Source: an uncultured Colwellia sp.
Lineage (GTDB): Bacteria; Pseudomonadota; Gammaproteobacteria; Enterobacterales; Alteromonadaceae
Length of the DNA: 64,000 bases
Direction of reading: 5' to 3'
Assembly (NCBI GenBank): GCA_913058395.1
Contig: CAJXQI010000003.1
Span: 228,245 to 292,244, forward strand
The position numbers were made by a program, and so were the translations under genes. Below the pieces are notes generated by a model. It was not told the DNA's origin. It saw nothing but the letters and a program-made list of their open reading frames with translations, and made no database searches. Shown here one piece after another: positions 54,187-63,174 of this stretch (the stretch's first letter is position 1; each line of letters begins with the position of its first letter).

Positions 54187-55494
54187 ATGAACAGTAACGA
54201 AAATAACGTTAAGTGGTTTAGAAACGCCGCGCCTTACATTAATGCTCATAGAGGTAAAACCTTTGTGCTGATGTTTGGCGGTGATGCGGTTGAACATGCT
54301 AACTTTGCCAACATCATTCACGATATTGCTTTGCTTAGAAGTCTTGGAGTTAAGTTGGTGCTAATTCATGGCGCTCGCCCGCAAGTGGAAAAACGCTTGA
54401 AAGCGCAAGGCATTACTCCGCAAATTGAGCAAAATTTACGCATTACTGATGCGGAAACTTTGCTAACGGTAAAAGATGCCACAGGCTCATTACGTATTCA
54501 TATTGAAGCACTACTAACCATGAGCTTGGTAAACTCGCCGATGCATGGCGCGCAAATTCGCGTTAGTACCGGTAATTTTGTTATTGCCAAGCCAATCGGT
54601 GTTCGTGATGGCATTGACTTTAAACATACCGGTCGTGTGCGCCGTATTGATGATGAAGGGATAAAAACCCAATTAGATTTTGGCTCTATTGTCTTGTTGT
54701 CTCCTGTTGGCTATTCATCAACAGGTGAGGTATTTAACTTAGCATTAGAAGATGTAGCAGCAAAAACCGCGATTGCCCTAAAAGCTGATAAGTTAATCGC
54801 CTTAACAAAACAGTCAGGCTTACTTGATCAGCAAGGTGAATTGATCCGAAGCTGTGGTGTCGCTACAGTTACCAGTTTGCTTAATGAGCAGGGGGACTAT
54901 GTTGGTCAGTTATTACTGCAGGCGATAATTCAAAGTGCTAAACAAGGGGTTGAGCGTTGCCATTGTGTCAGTTACGCCAGTGATAGTGCCTTACTACAAG
55001 AGTTATTCACTCGAGATGGTGCTGGCACTTTGATTGCCAAAGATCACCAGGAGCAATTATCTGCCGCTAATATTGATGATGTTGGCGGTATTTTAGAGTT
55101 AATTGCGCCACTTGAAGAAGAAGGTGTGTTAGTAAAGCGTTCGCGAGAATTACTGGAAGTTGAAATTGATCGCTTCACCGTGATTAAAAAAGAAGATGTG
55201 ATTATCGCCTGTGCCGCTTTGTACCCATACGCTGAAGCTAATACTGGCGAAATCGCTTGTTTAGTTATTCACCCTGATTATCGTGGCGGCAACCGAGGTA
55301 TTCGTTTAATTAATGCTTTAGAGCAAGCCGCAAAAAGACAAAAACTTTCGTCAATATTTGTGCTCACTACGGTCAGTGCTCATTGGTTTATTGAGCAAGG
55401 CTACACTGAACAAGCCATTGAGAACCTGCCAGAAGGCAAGCAGAAAATGTATAACATACAGCGAAAGTCTAAAGCGTTTACGAAAAACATCTAG
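54187..55494 (+). CDS. argA: N-acetylglutamate synthase ArgA
   Basis: A 435-residue enzyme with an N-terminal amino-acid-kinase-like domain (about 15-285: FVLMFGGDAVEH, LVLIHGARPQVEKRL) that binds arginine as inhibitor in this family. The C-terminal GNAT domain (about 290-430: EIACLVIHPDYRGGNRGIRL, FVLTTVSAHWFIEQGY) does the acetyl transfer. Matches E. coli ArgA (443). It follows the argH fusion by 54 bp and is ended by the terminator at 55600. Confidence 0.95.
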   Translation: MNSNENNVKWFRNAAPYINAHRGKTFVLMFGGDAVEHANFANIIHDIALLRSLGVKLVLIHGARPQVEKRLKAQGITPQIEQNLRITDAETLLTVKDATGSLRIHIEALLTMSLVNSPMHGAQIRVSTGNFVIAKPIGVRDGIDFKHTGRVRRIDDEGIKTQLDFGSIVLLSPVGYSSTGEVFNLALEDVAAKTAIALKADKLIALTKQSGLLDQQGELIRSCGVATVTSLLNEQGDYVGQLLLQAIIQSAKQGVERCHCVSYASDSALLQELFTRDGAGTLIAKDHQEQLSAANIDDVGGILELIAPLEEEGVLVKRSRELLEVEIDRFTVIKKEDVIIACAALYPYAEANTGEIACLVIHPDYRGGNRGIRLINALEQAAKRQKLSSIFVLTTVSAHWFIEQGYTEQAIENLPEGKQKMYNIQRKSKAFTKNI

Positions 55495-55599
55495 TTTCAA
55501 TAGTAGTAATAACAATTTATACAAATTGAGAGGAGTTACTTGGTAACAAATAGCTTCTTTTTTATTTAAGTCAAAAATTACTTATAACAAATATATAAC

Positions 55600-55625
55600 A
55601 AAGGATTTTAAAGAAATCCTTTTTT
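55600..55625 (+). terminator. Intrinsic terminator of the arg cluster
   Basis: AAAGGATTT and AAATCCTTT make a 9-bp stem with a 5-base loop, running into six T. It closes the argC-to-argA run. Confidence 0.85.
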
Positions 55626-55673
55626 GTGCATACTGGTAGTTAGTATATCTCTAATTATAAGAATAATAGGCAA

Positions 55674-56870
55674 ATGTTGGCTATGAAGCTTCCTCTGTAT
55701 TCAGGTAATAATTCTTTTCTATTGACGTCTTTATTGGTGGCGTGCGGCTGTCTAAGCTCGCAGGTATTTGCTGAATCTGAAAAAAAACTAGATTTTAAGC
55801 TATCTGCTGATGCTGGCTATATCGATAATTTTTTATATCAAACTCGAAATGAGCAAGGTACTGCATTCTATAATCTTTCCTCAGCGCTCGACTTAGAAGT
55901 TAAAAATAATCAATCTGTCTTTAATATTGATGGGACAATAGATTCATTTATCTTTCAAGACTTCGACGATGATAACCATACCGACTTCACCCTGAAACCA
56001 ACTTACCAGTATAAGTTTGCACAAAATCAACGTCTTTATATGTCAGGGCTATGGCAGAATCAATATGCTTATCGAGGTACCGGTTTATCGTTAGGTGAGG
56101 CGAATGCATTAACTGAGGGTGACAAAAAAGCAATTAAAGGTGCCGGAGTTGGGTTTGAATACGGAAACGATGATTCGCAAGGCAAGTTAAACGTTGAAGT
56201 TAATTATAATGAAAGTGAATTTACCACGCGAAGAGCATTGACCAATCAACTAGATAGCGAAGTAACCCATATAAAGTCGAGTTTTGACTACTTGCTTTCT
56301 GGGAAGACTTATTTGGCCTTTGATGTTGGTTATCAAATGATTGAATTTCCAAATGCTACTCTTTCTAATCGCGACAGTTTAACTGGTTTAGTCGGTGTAA
56401 AATGGCAAACGACAGTTATAAGTGAGTTAAGCTTTCTTGTCGGTTACCAGAACCTTGAGTTTGAAAACAACAGTGCTGCAGATGATGATGCGTTCAAATG
56501 GCGATTTGATTACACTTGGCGTCCGTCTGATTTTACCACGGTACATGCGGTATCTAATCGTAAGTTTGATGAAAGTAACCGGTTGACAAATAGTTATCGT
56601 TTAGCAGAGAACTACCAAGTTGATATTGCCCATGCCTTTACCGATAGCTTTAATGTTTTTGTTGCTGTTAGTCTAAATCGTGATCGCTTTATTACGCCCG
56701 AAAGCCAGCAAGATGAGAACTATCTCTCATCAAAAATTGTGCTAAATTATCAACGTAGTGAAAGAGTTAACTATCATCTTCGCTACCAACATAAGTCATT
56801 AGATGCAAATTATGCTGATATTGACTATCAATATAATAGTCTAACCTTGGGTATGACAATTCATTTGTAG
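55674..56870 (+). CDS. Outer-membrane beta-barrel protein of a polysaccharide locus
   Basis: A 398-residue exported protein (signal peptide ending QVFAES). The whole mature part is amphipathic strands: KLSADAGYIDNFLYQTRNEQ, TLKPTYQYKFAQNQRLYMSG, and YHLRYQHKSLDANYADIDYQ. It ends in LTLGMTIHL like a classical barrel. It resembles the EpsL/BBP2-type barrels found with exopolysaccharide genes. It precedes a Wza-like gene and a Wzc-like gene on the same strand, with a 215-bp gap and a weak hairpin between. A second ATG at 55683 is possible. Confidence 0.75.
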   Translation: MLAMKLPLYSGNNSFLLTSLLVACGCLSSQVFAESEKKLDFKLSADAGYIDNFLYQTRNEQGTAFYNLSSALDLEVKNNQSVFNIDGTIDSFIFQDFDDDNHTDFTLKPTYQYKFAQNQRLYMSGLWQNQYAYRGTGLSLGEANALTEGDKKAIKGAGVGFEYGNDDSQGKLNVEVNYNESEFTTRRALTNQLDSEVTHIKSSFDYLLSGKTYLAFDVGYQMIEFPNATLSNRDSLTGLVGVKWQTTVISELSFLVGYQNLEFENNSAADDDAFKWRFDYTWRPSDFTTVHAVSNRKFDESNRLTNSYRLAENYQVDIAHAFTDSFNVFVAVSLNRDRFITPESQQDENYLSSKIVLNYQRSERVNYHLRYQHKSLDANYADIDYQYNSLTLGMTIHL

Positions 56871-56880
56871 CTAGCTCCTT

Positions 56881-56907
56881 AATAACCGCCTAAATTTTAA
56901 GGTTATT
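56881..56907 (+). terminator. Weak hairpin after the barrel gene
   Basis: AATAACC and GGTTATT pair around 13 bases; outer bases CTTAA/TTAAG can extend it. No U run follows, so termination would be partial. The rest of the gap to 57086 shows nothing I can support. Confidence 0.35.
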
Positions 56908-57085
56908 GGTTAAGTGATATTTATCACATTATCAATCGTACTTAACTATTAATATTCAAATTCTTATAGGTAATGCGTACTATATTTGGGGTATTAAAAA
57001 CTAAGTAGAATTAGCAATTAGTAAGTAAAATTAGTATTTAACTAATAGAAGATGTTACTATTTGTAACTCAGTTGGGTGAAAAGT

Positions 57086-57604
57086 ATGCGATTTTTGAAT
57101 TTATTGATATTTTTACTGTTGCTATTTTGTGGTCAAACAGCGGCAAGTGATTATAGTTTAGGTGCCGGAGATCAAGTAGAAATAGTCGTTTACGGTGAAG
57201 CAGATTTAACAACCCGAGTAAAAATAGATAAATCGGGAATGGTTTCATTCCCATTTTTAGATGATATTCAGGTACTTGGCCTATCGAGTAAAGCGCTTGA
57301 GAAGAAAATTGCAGATGGTTTACGTGGTGATTATCTTATTGATCCGCAAGTAGCTGTTTCGATTGTGATATACAGACCATTTTTTATTCACGGACAAGTA
57401 AAGCGCCCCGGCGGTTACCCCTTTCAGGAAGATTTAACACTGGATAAAGCCATCGCAATAGCGGGTGGTTTAGCAGCGAGAGCGTCAAAATCGGACTGGA
57501 AAGTTACTCGAGTTATTGATGGAGTAAAGCAGACATTTTCAGTAAATGTTGCGAGTTCGATTTTGCCTGACGATATTATTGAGATAGAGCAAAGTTTTTT
57601 TTGA
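57086..57604 (+). CDS. Wza-like polysaccharide export protein, short periplasmic form
   Basis: A 172-residue exported protein with a Sec signal (ending TAAS) and no lipobox cysteine in position. It has the Poly_export domain (YSLGAGDQVEIVVYGEADLT, KIDKSGMVSFPFLDDIQVLG) and one SLBB domain (FFIHGQVKRPGGYPFQ, KAIAIAGGLAARASKSDW). It lacks the second SLBB and the C-terminal helix that forms the outer-membrane pore of Wza. GTG 57077 is an alternative start. Its stop overlaps the TTG start of the next gene. Confidence 0.85.
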   Translation: MRFLNLLIFLLLLFCGQTAASDYSLGAGDQVEIVVYGEADLTTRVKIDKSGMVSFPFLDDIQVLGLSSKALEKKIADGLRGDYLIDPQVAVSIVIYRPFFIHGQVKRPGGYPFQEDLTLDKAIAIAGGLAARASKSDWKVTRVIDGVKQTFSVNVASSILPDDIIEIEQSFF

Positions 57605-59760
57605 ACACAACAGATAATGAAAACCTTACCTTTGTTAATGACGAAGTTGCGTTAAAAGAAATTTTAACGCCGCTTTGGGCTCGACGCTGGAAAATCATTT
57701 TCTTTACTTTACTTATTTCTTTCTTAGTCGCTTTTTATATTTCTTTACTTAAACCTTCTTACAAAGCAACGGCAATATTACAAATAGGTAATAATAAGCC
57801 TGCCAATACTCTATCAATTGATGATGCCTTTAATGAATCCAATGCCAGTAAAGAGCAAATTCAAACTCAATACGAATTGTTACGTTCACGAAAGTTTGCT
57901 GAACGAGTCATATCGCAATTAAACCTTGTGCAGCATAGTGAGTTTAATGATGGTAAATATAATAATAAAATTTCATTTTTTACTAAGATTGGACAACGTG
58001 AGCATGAACCATCGGTACGTGAAATTGTTGCAGGTTTTCTAAGTCGACTTAACATAAGCCCAATTTCAGGCACTGAATTGGTTAAAATTACTTTTACTTC
58101 ATATTCGCCTAAGTTATCTCAAAAAGTGGCTAACCAAGTTGGCATTACTTATCTGCAATATCAAGACGAAATACATAGTGCGTCAAAAGAAACTACCTCT
58201 CAATGGTTAGTTGATCAACTTGAAGAGTTAGGTAAAAAGCTTGAACTTTCAGAGCAATCATTACAAGAATACCGTGAAAAAGAAGGGATAGTTGATATTC
58301 AGGGTATTGTTGGCTTAGTTGGTGGGCAGTTATCAGAGTTAACTTCAGAAGCATTAAAAGCAGCTAAATTGAAAGATGATTTAGGTGTTACGTATCAAGA
58401 AATTCAAAAAAATCGTTTAGATGCTGAGAAATTAATACAAATGCAGGAAGTAAATAGTCAATCGGCATTTGTCTTATTAAAACGCAATGAAGAAAAAGTT
58501 GAGCGTAAACTTAATGAGCTATCTCAACGTTATGGGCCTAAACACCCTAAAAGAATTGCCGCTCAATCAGAGTTAGATTCATTGAGTAATCGCATTCAAT
58601 CAAAGATTTTAGCTATTGTTTCATCTGTTGAGAAAGATTATTACAACGCAGTAGAGAAAGTTAACGCCACAGAACAACGATTAATAGAAGCGAAGAAAGA
58701 TTATATACGTTTAAGCCGTTTGCAAAATAAATTTTCGCAGCTTAATCGAGAAGTTGAAACCAATAAAGAGCTTTATAATAACTACTTGGTACGTTTAAAA
58801 GAAGCGGATGCAATGGGGAACTATAAAGCTAACTTTTATGTTCGCTTTATTGATAAAGCTGAAATCCCTAAATCGCCATTCGCACCAAAAAAATCTTTAG
58901 CGGTCATTATCAGTTTTGTTTTAGCGTTAGCATTTATCTCAATTATTATTATTATGCGCGAATTATTGATGGACACGCTAAATTCTCGCCGTAAATTGGA
59001 TAACTTTAATGAAGCGCCAATTTTGGCTGTTTTACCTAAAATTAAAGCTAGTTCAAGTGATAAAAAAGAAGACGCTTACATTTCTGATAACCGTTTTACT
59101 GAATCAATTCGAACATTACGTACCGCACTACTATTTAACAATGAGAAAACGCCGCCGAAAGTTATAGCGATAACATCGTCGGTACCAAATGAAGGTAAGT
59201 CTACGGTTGCACTGCATCTTGCTCGTTCATTTAGTGAAATGGAAAAAGTGTTATTGATTGAAGCGGATATGCGTCATCCCACAATAGCTAAAAATATGAA
59301 TTTGAACCAACATCGTCCAGGGCTTTCAAATTTATTAGCAAAAACTCACCAAATTAACGAATGTATTATTCGAGACAAAAATGTCAAATTAGATATTTTA
59401 ACCTCGGGGATTTCGCCAGCAAACCCATTAGCTTTTTTATCAATGAAACGTTTCAATATGTTGATTAAAGTGTTTGGTAACTTCTACGACCGTATAATAA
59501 TTGAAACACCGCCGGTTAATGCTGTTAGTGATGCGGTTATTATATCTAAGCTAGTTGAAAGCGTTTTGTACGTTGTACACGGGAATAAAACTAAAAGAGA
59601 TCAAATCTCTTCCGGTTTACGCATGTTAAAACAAGTTAATGCACCAATAGAAGGTGTTGTTATTAACCACAGTGAAAATATCGATACCGATAAATATCAA
59701 AATAAATATTATAACAATCGTAGTAATATTATTAAGCTGGCGGCAAGAAAACGCGGTTAA
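57601..59760 (+). CDS. Wzc-like polysaccharide co-polymerase and tyrosine autokinase
   Basis: A 719-residue inner-membrane protein. The Wzz domain starts after 20 residues, with membrane helices near 32-52 and 438-458 around a long periplasmic coiled coil. The cytoplasmic BY-kinase has Walker A SSVPNEGKST (Lys533), Walker A' LLIEADMRHPT and FYDRIIIETPPVNAVSDA. A short tyrosine cluster (YQNKYYNN) at the C-terminus is the likely autophosphorylation site. The start is TTG, overlapping the previous stop. No glycosyltransferase or polymerase gene follows. Confidence 0.9.
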   Translation: MNTTDNENLTFVNDEVALKEILTPLWARRWKIIFFTLLISFLVAFYISLLKPSYKATAILQIGNNKPANTLSIDDAFNESNASKEQIQTQYELLRSRKFAERVISQLNLVQHSEFNDGKYNNKISFFTKIGQREHEPSVREIVAGFLSRLNISPISGTELVKITFTSYSPKLSQKVANQVGITYLQYQDEIHSASKETTSQWLVDQLEELGKKLELSEQSLQEYREKEGIVDIQGIVGLVGGQLSELTSEALKAAKLKDDLGVTYQEIQKNRLDAEKLIQMQEVNSQSAFVLLKRNEEKVERKLNELSQRYGPKHPKRIAAQSELDSLSNRIQSKILAIVSSVEKDYYNAVEKVNATEQRLIEAKKDYIRLSRLQNKFSQLNREVETNKELYNNYLVRLKEADAMGNYKANFYVRFIDKAEIPKSPFAPKKSLAVIISFVLALAFISIIIIMRELLMDTLNSRRKLDNFNEAPILAVLPKIKASSSDKKEDAYISDNRFTESIRTLRTALLFNNEKTPPKVIAITSSVPNEGKSTVALHLARSFSEMEKVLLIEADMRHPTIAKNMNLNQHRPGLSNLLAKTHQINECIIRDKNVKLDILTSGISPANPLAFLSMKRFNMLIKVFGNFYDRIIIETPPVNAVSDAVIISKLVESVLYVVHGNKTKRDQISSGLRMLKQVNAPIEGVVINHSENIDTDKYQNKYYNNRSNIIKLAARKRG

Positions 59761-59830
59761 TAATAGTTGTTACGGTTTATGCAGTTGGCATTATTGCGTA
59801 CAATAGTAAAAATCTTCTAATTCCTTTGTT

Positions 59831-60862
59831 ATGAAAATACGCAACCACTTCTCATTAAAAACATTGAATAGCTTTAATATTCAAGCTATTACTCCACAGA
59901 TACTATTCCCATCAAATATTGCCGAATTAACTGAAATTGCTACTAAACATTTAAGTAGTTTTTATGTTCTAGGAGAGGGCAGTAATACACTTTTCTGTGA
60001 AGATGAAGCTCCGACCATTGTAAAACCTTGCTTCAAAGGCGTTGAAGTTAATGAGGACGATAGTAATTTTTATGTCAAAGTAGCATGTGCTGAAAATTGG
60101 CATGAATTCGTGGAATTTTGTGTTAAAAATGAAATGTATGGTATTGAAAACCTTGCGCTAATACCTGGTAGTGTCGGTGCGGCTCCAGTGCAAAATATTG
60201 GTGCTTACGGTGTAGAAGTCGGTGATTTTATTGACCGTGTTTCTTGGTTTGATTTTAACAAGCAAGAATTGATCGAATATAGCCAAGCTCAATGTAAATT
60301 CTCTTATCGAGAAAGTATTTTCAAACAAAGGCTAAAAGGTGCGGGAGTTATCACCCACGTACATTTTAAATTCCCTAAAAATTGGCAACCAGTCATAAGC
60401 TACCAAGGTTTGAATAGTTTAAATTCACCCGTTTCAGCTCAAGATATAATGCTGAAAGTTATCGAGTTGCGCCAAAGTAAATTACCTGATCCAAAAGTGT
60501 TAGCAAATGCGGGGAGTTTCTTCAAAAATCCTCTTGTGACAAATGCCCGCTTTGGTCTATTGAAGAGCCAATACCCTGAAATACCCTTTTATCCACAAAA
60601 TAATGGTGAAGTAAAATTGGCAGCCGGTTGGTTGATAGAACAAGCTGGCTTAAAAGGGTATAGGCAAGGTGATGTCGGTGTACATGAAAAACAAGCACTA
60701 GTATTAATCAACTATGGCGAATCGACAGGGCAAGATATTGTAAAATTAGCACAACATATTCAAAAGGAAGTGAAAATGCAATTTGGTATTGAGCTAGTAA
60801 CCGAAGTCCGCTTTATTGGTCATCAAGGTGAAGTTGATAATGTAAGTGCAGGGAATAGTTAA
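59831..60862 (+). CDS. murB: UDP-N-acetylenolpyruvoylglucosamine reductase
   Basis: A 343-residue FAD enzyme of peptidoglycan precursor synthesis, type I (E. coli-like, 342). FNIQAITPQILFPSN, the FAD loop VLGEGSNTLFCED, the IPGSVGAAPVQNIGAYG block, and the catalytic-Ser region NAGSFFKNPLV are present. It overlaps birA by one base; murB-birA-coaX forms one operon. Confidence 0.95.
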   Translation: MKIRNHFSLKTLNSFNIQAITPQILFPSNIAELTEIATKHLSSFYVLGEGSNTLFCEDEAPTIVKPCFKGVEVNEDDSNFYVKVACAENWHEFVEFCVKNEMYGIENLALIPGSVGAAPVQNIGAYGVEVGDFIDRVSWFDFNKQELIEYSQAQCKFSYRESIFKQRLKGAGVITHVHFKFPKNWQPVISYQGLNSLNSPVSAQDIMLKVIELRQSKLPDPKVLANAGSFFKNPLVTNARFGLLKSQYPEIPFYPQNNGEVKLAAGWLIEQAGLKGYRQGDVGVHEKQALVLINYGESTGQDIVKLAQHIQKEVKMQFGIELVTEVRFIGHQGEVDNVSAGNS

Positions 60863-61836
60863 TGAAAGCTATAAGAGAGACATTGATTCAAAAACTGGTG
60901 AAGGGTGAATTTTTATCGGGTCAGGCGCTAGGTGATGAACTAGGGGTGAGTCGCGCCGCTATCTCTAAACACATCGCTGCATTGCAAGATATGGGTTTTG
61001 ATATTTTTAGTGTTACAGGCAAGGGCTATCGTTTGGCCGAGCCCATTGAATTGTTAAGTGAAGAGAAAATAGTTTCCCATATAGAGTCGAGTAATATTGT
61101 CGCTAAAGTTGAAGTGCACAATGTTATAGATTCCACTAATAGTTATTTAATGCGCCGTTTACCAAATCAGAATACCCCAGGACAAGTGTGTATTGCTGAG
61201 TATCAAAGTGCGGGTCGAGGGCGTAGAGGTCGACAATGGATTTCTCCATTTGGTTCGCACATATATATGTCAATGTACTGGTCGTTAGAACAAGGCATGT
61301 CTTCAGCCATGGGCTTGAGTGTTGTTGCCGCGTTGGCGGTAAGCGATGCTATAAAAACGCTTTATAAAACTGATGTTGAATTAAAGTGGCCAAATGACAT
61401 TTATTTCAAAGGTGTAAAACTCGCAGGCATATTAATTGATCTTGAAGGTCAAGCGATGGAGCCTTGCCACTGTGTCATTGGTGTTGGCTTAAATATCAAT
61501 ATGCCAGCTAAAAGTGCCGAACTTGTCGACCAGCCATGGACTGATTTATCAAGTGCTATTGGTGTAGAAATTGATAGAAATATTCTAGCAGCGAGTATTA
61601 TCAGTGCATTAATAAAACGGCTCGAAGTACATAGTGAAACAGGCATCAATACTATGGTTGCCCAATGGCATGAACATGACGTTTACTTCAATAAGGCAGT
61701 ATCTTTAATTACCGGAGACAAAGTTACGCGTGGTATTTGCCGTGGTATTAATGCCCAAGGTGCATTATTATTGGAAGTTAATGGCAAAGTTAGTCCAGTT
61801 TATGGTGGGGAAGTGAGTTTACGAGGTGGGTTATGA
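60862..61836 (+). CDS. birA: Biotin-protein ligase and biotin operon repressor BirA
   Basis: A 324-residue bifunctional protein. An N-terminal winged helix (GDELGVSRAAISKHIAALQD) is the repressor part. The ligase has the biotinyl-AMP loop SAGRGRRGRQWISPFG, KWPNDIYFKGVKLAGILID, and a C-terminal SH3-like domain. It should regulate bio genes; bioH lies elsewhere in the window and has no evident operator. Overlaps coaX by four bases. Confidence 0.95.
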   Translation: MKAIRETLIQKLVKGEFLSGQALGDELGVSRAAISKHIAALQDMGFDIFSVTGKGYRLAEPIELLSEEKIVSHIESSNIVAKVEVHNVIDSTNSYLMRRLPNQNTPGQVCIAEYQSAGRGRRGRQWISPFGSHIYMSMYWSLEQGMSSAMGLSVVAALAVSDAIKTLYKTDVELKWPNDIYFKGVKLAGILIDLEGQAMEPCHCVIGVGLNINMPAKSAELVDQPWTDLSSAIGVEIDRNILAASIISALIKRLEVHSETGINTMVAQWHEHDVYFNKAVSLITGDKVTRGICRGINAQGALLLEVNGKVSPVYGGEVSLRGGL

Positions 61837-62567
61837 GGTTACTTGTTGATATTGGTAATACTCAAATAAAATACGTATTACAGCGAGAAAACACGGCCCA
61901 GTTGTTTAGTGATGTGACTTACCGTGATTATCATGAATTTACAGAAGAGCTTGCCTGTAATGTATTTTCTAACGTTGGCAGCGTAATTGTTGCAAACGTA
62001 CAAGGCAACGAAATACTAACCAAAATAGAGTCCTGGGCGTCACAGCAAAATATCAAGTTTTTACAGGTGCATAGTCAAAAACAAGCCTTCGGTATTTCCT
62101 CTAGTTATCAACAGCCTACTCGCTTAGGAGTTGACCGATGGTTGGCTTTGGTAGCAGCACACCAGCTTTATCCAAATCAAAATGTACTTATTATTGATGC
62201 GGGCACCGCAACAACCGTTGATTTAATTGCGGCAGATGGCGAGCATCGTGGTGGTTGGATCATGCCAGGTGTACAAACCATGTTTGATAGTTTACTAAAT
62301 AATACTCGAAAAATTATCGCTGAGCCAATCAAGACTGTGAGTGTATCGTTTGGTGTTAATAGCTCTGAATGTTTAAATTATGGCGTTTGGGCGATGACTA
62401 TTGGCTCAGTGAAAGAGGCAATTGTTCAGGCTAATGAACTACTAATACTTGATAAAGTGATAGTAACCGGTGGCAATGGTGAGCAAATAGCAAATTTTAT
62501 ACCTGATAGTTGTGAATTAATCCCTGAGCTGTTATTTCACGGCTTAAGCTGCTTCCAAGCAAGTTAA
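61833..62567 (+). CDS. coaX: Type III pantothenate kinase
   Basis: A 244-residue kinase for the first step of coenzyme A synthesis. It has the ASKHA phosphate motif LLVDIGNTQIKYVL, LGVDRWLALVAAHQLYP, the IDAGTATTVDLIAADGEH block and HRGGWIMPGVQTM. In E. coli the type I coaA takes this chromosomal place. Last gene of murB-birA-coaX, followed by a terminator. Confidence 0.94.
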   Translation: MRLLVDIGNTQIKYVLQRENTAQLFSDVTYRDYHEFTEELACNVFSNVGSVIVANVQGNEILTKIESWASQQNIKFLQVHSQKQAFGISSSYQQPTRLGVDRWLALVAAHQLYPNQNVLIIDAGTATTVDLIAADGEHRGGWIMPGVQTMFDSLLNNTRKIIAEPIKTVSVSFGVNSSECLNYGVWAMTIGSVKEAIVQANELLILDKVIVTGGNGEQIANFIPDSCELIPELLFHGLSCFQAS

Positions 62568-62605
62568 CAAAGTGTTTTACGCGCAATAAAATCGGGAATA
62601 TGAAT

Positions 62606-62645
62606 AAAAAACCATCAAACAAATAAAAACATGGTTTTTTTTTCA
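62606..62645 (+). terminator. Intrinsic terminator of murB-birA-coaX
   Basis: AAAAACCAT and ATGGTTTTT pair around a 16-base A-rich loop, with T continuing beyond. It is AU-rich but ends in a long U run. Confidence 0.6.
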
Positions 62646-62653
62646 TTTTCCTG

Positions 62654-62682
62654 TTGCATGCATGAAAACATTACTCTAGAAT
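62654..62682 (+). promoter_or_regulatory. Sigma-70 promoter of the tRNA-tufB operon
   Basis: TTGCAT and TAGAAT are separated by exactly 17 bases, followed by a GC-containing discriminator (TCGCACC). The first tRNA starts 20 bases later. Such a discriminator fits stringent control. Confidence 0.75.
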
Positions 62683-62701
62683 TCGCACCACTTAATGTAG
62701 T

Positions 62702-62777
<76 letters not shown>

Positions 62778-62821
62778 TTAATACTCTTTTACATATAATG
62801 TATTAAGAGTTATAAAAATTT

Positions 62822-62906
62822 GGAGGGGTTCCCGAGTGGCCAAAGGGATCAGACTGTAAATCTGACGGCTCAGCCTTCGGTGGTTCGAATCCACCTCCCT
62901 CCACCA
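62822..62906 (+). tRNA. tyrU: tRNA-Tyr (anticodon GTA)
   Basis: An 85-base class II tRNA with long variable arm and encoded CCA. The anticodon stem-loop is AGACTGTAAATCT with GTA. Confidence 0.96.
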
Positions 62907-62932
62907 TTTTTATTAAGTATTTGAAAGAATAC

Positions 62933-63006
62933 GCGGACGTCGTATAGTGGTAATACCTTAGCCTTCCAAGCTAAAGCTGCGAGTTCGATTCTCGCCGTCC
63001 GCTCCA
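62933..63006 (+). tRNA. glyT: tRNA-Gly (anticodon TCC)
   Basis: A 74-base cloverleaf with encoded CCA. The acceptor GCGGACG pairs with CGTCCGC, and the anticodon loop is CTTCCAA with TCC. Confidence 0.96.
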
Positions 63007-63021
63007 TCTTTAAAATGAAAT

Positions 63022-63097
63022 GCTGATATGGCTCAGTTGGTAGAGCGCACCCTTGGTAAGGGTGAGGTCGGCAGTTCGAATCTGCCTATCAGCACCA
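63022..63097 (+). tRNA. thrT: tRNA-Thr (anticodon GGT)
   Basis: A 76-base cloverleaf with encoded CCA. The acceptor GCTGATA pairs with TATCAGC, and the anticodon loop is CTTGGTAA with GGT. The last tRNA before tufB. Confidence 0.96.
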
Positions 63098-63174
63098 TTT
63101 TCTAAAGATATTCTTCCTCATACTAAAATAACCTAATCCTTAATTTTTGTTAATCTACCCTGAGGTATTTTAAA

